DNA of 5,172 nucleotides, taken from the NCBI GenBank assembly GCA_947478315.1, contig CANJWF010000100.1:1-5172 (forward strand). Reading direction: 5' to 3'. The stretch comes from Sphingobacteriaceae bacterium (GTDB lineage: Bacteria > Bacteroidota > Bacteroidia > Sphingobacteriales > Sphingobacteriaceae). The position numbers were made by a program, and so were the translations under genes. Shown one piece after another: positions 5,079 to 5,172 of the stretch (its first letter is position 1; every line of letters begins with the position of its first letter). The notes beneath the pieces were generated by a model. It was not told the DNA's origin, searched no databases, and saw nothing but the letters and a program-made list of their open reading frames with translations.

Positions 5079-5172
5079 TTAGAATAAATTTTCGTTGGTG
5101 ATTTTTTGTTTGATGCTATTTTCTATTTCATCCATGATACCATCTATTTTTTTTTCTTGTGGAATAATAAAT
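5079..5172 (-). CDS. Probable 3' end of a leftward gene (partial)
   Basis: Reading leftward from 5171, thirty codons are open to a TAA at 5081-5079, giving FIIPQEKKIDGIMDEIENSI followed by KQKITNENLF. The mix of charged residues in an amphipathic pattern looks like the C-terminal tail of a real protein, whereas the other frames of this stretch are broken early. The rest of the gene lies outside the window. The tail matches no family I recognise and no function is proposed. If real, the gene converges on the DUF1599-DoxX operon across an 86-base spacer. Thirty codons are too few to exclude chance in AT-rich DNA. Confidence 0.45.
   Translation of the reverse strand, partial: FIIPQEKKIDGIMDEIENSIKQKITNENLF

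Overview
The window looks like ordinary chromosome from an AT-rich member of the Bacteroidota. Three of its five complete genes belong to families I know essentially only from that phylum: an IPExxxDY protein directly upstream of pyruvate kinase, a two-copy DUF1599 protein, and a BT_3928-type DoxX/thioredoxin-fold membrane protein. Starts lack Shine-Dalgarno sequences and sit behind A/T-rich leaders, and exact matches to the Bacteroidota -7 box (TAnnTTTG) lie upstream of the first gene. I cannot place it below phylum. No phage, insertion sequence, CRISPR array, tRNA or rRNA was seen.

Layout. 1-288 holds no convincing gene but carries a 7-bp perfect inverted repeat and three TAnnTTTG matches. 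289-705 (+) encodes the IPExxxDY protein from a GTG or TTG start. 706-994 is a long spacer before pyk, with self-complementary segments and three or four degenerate repeats. 995-2413 (+) is pyk, complete, with the sequence signature of a K+-independent enzyme. Five bases later folP ends, convergently (3273-2419, -). Seventeen bases beyond the folP start, and divergent from it, lies a TTG-started DUF1599 gene (3291-3836, +), followed one base later by the BT_3928-type gene (3838-4992, +). A short spacer (4993-5078) leads to what looks like the last 30 codons of a leftward gene running off the right edge (5172-5079, -).

How the genes relate. pyk is the final ATP-forming step of glycolysis, and its upstream partner is a small conserved protein of unknown role. 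folP makes dihydropteroate for folate. The DUF1599 and DoxX genes are almost certainly cotranscribed; neither has an established biochemical activity. The most unusual stretch is the pyk leader. The rest is a conserved housekeeping neighbourhood with points of interest in individual proteins. I do not see a convincing new multi-gene system here.
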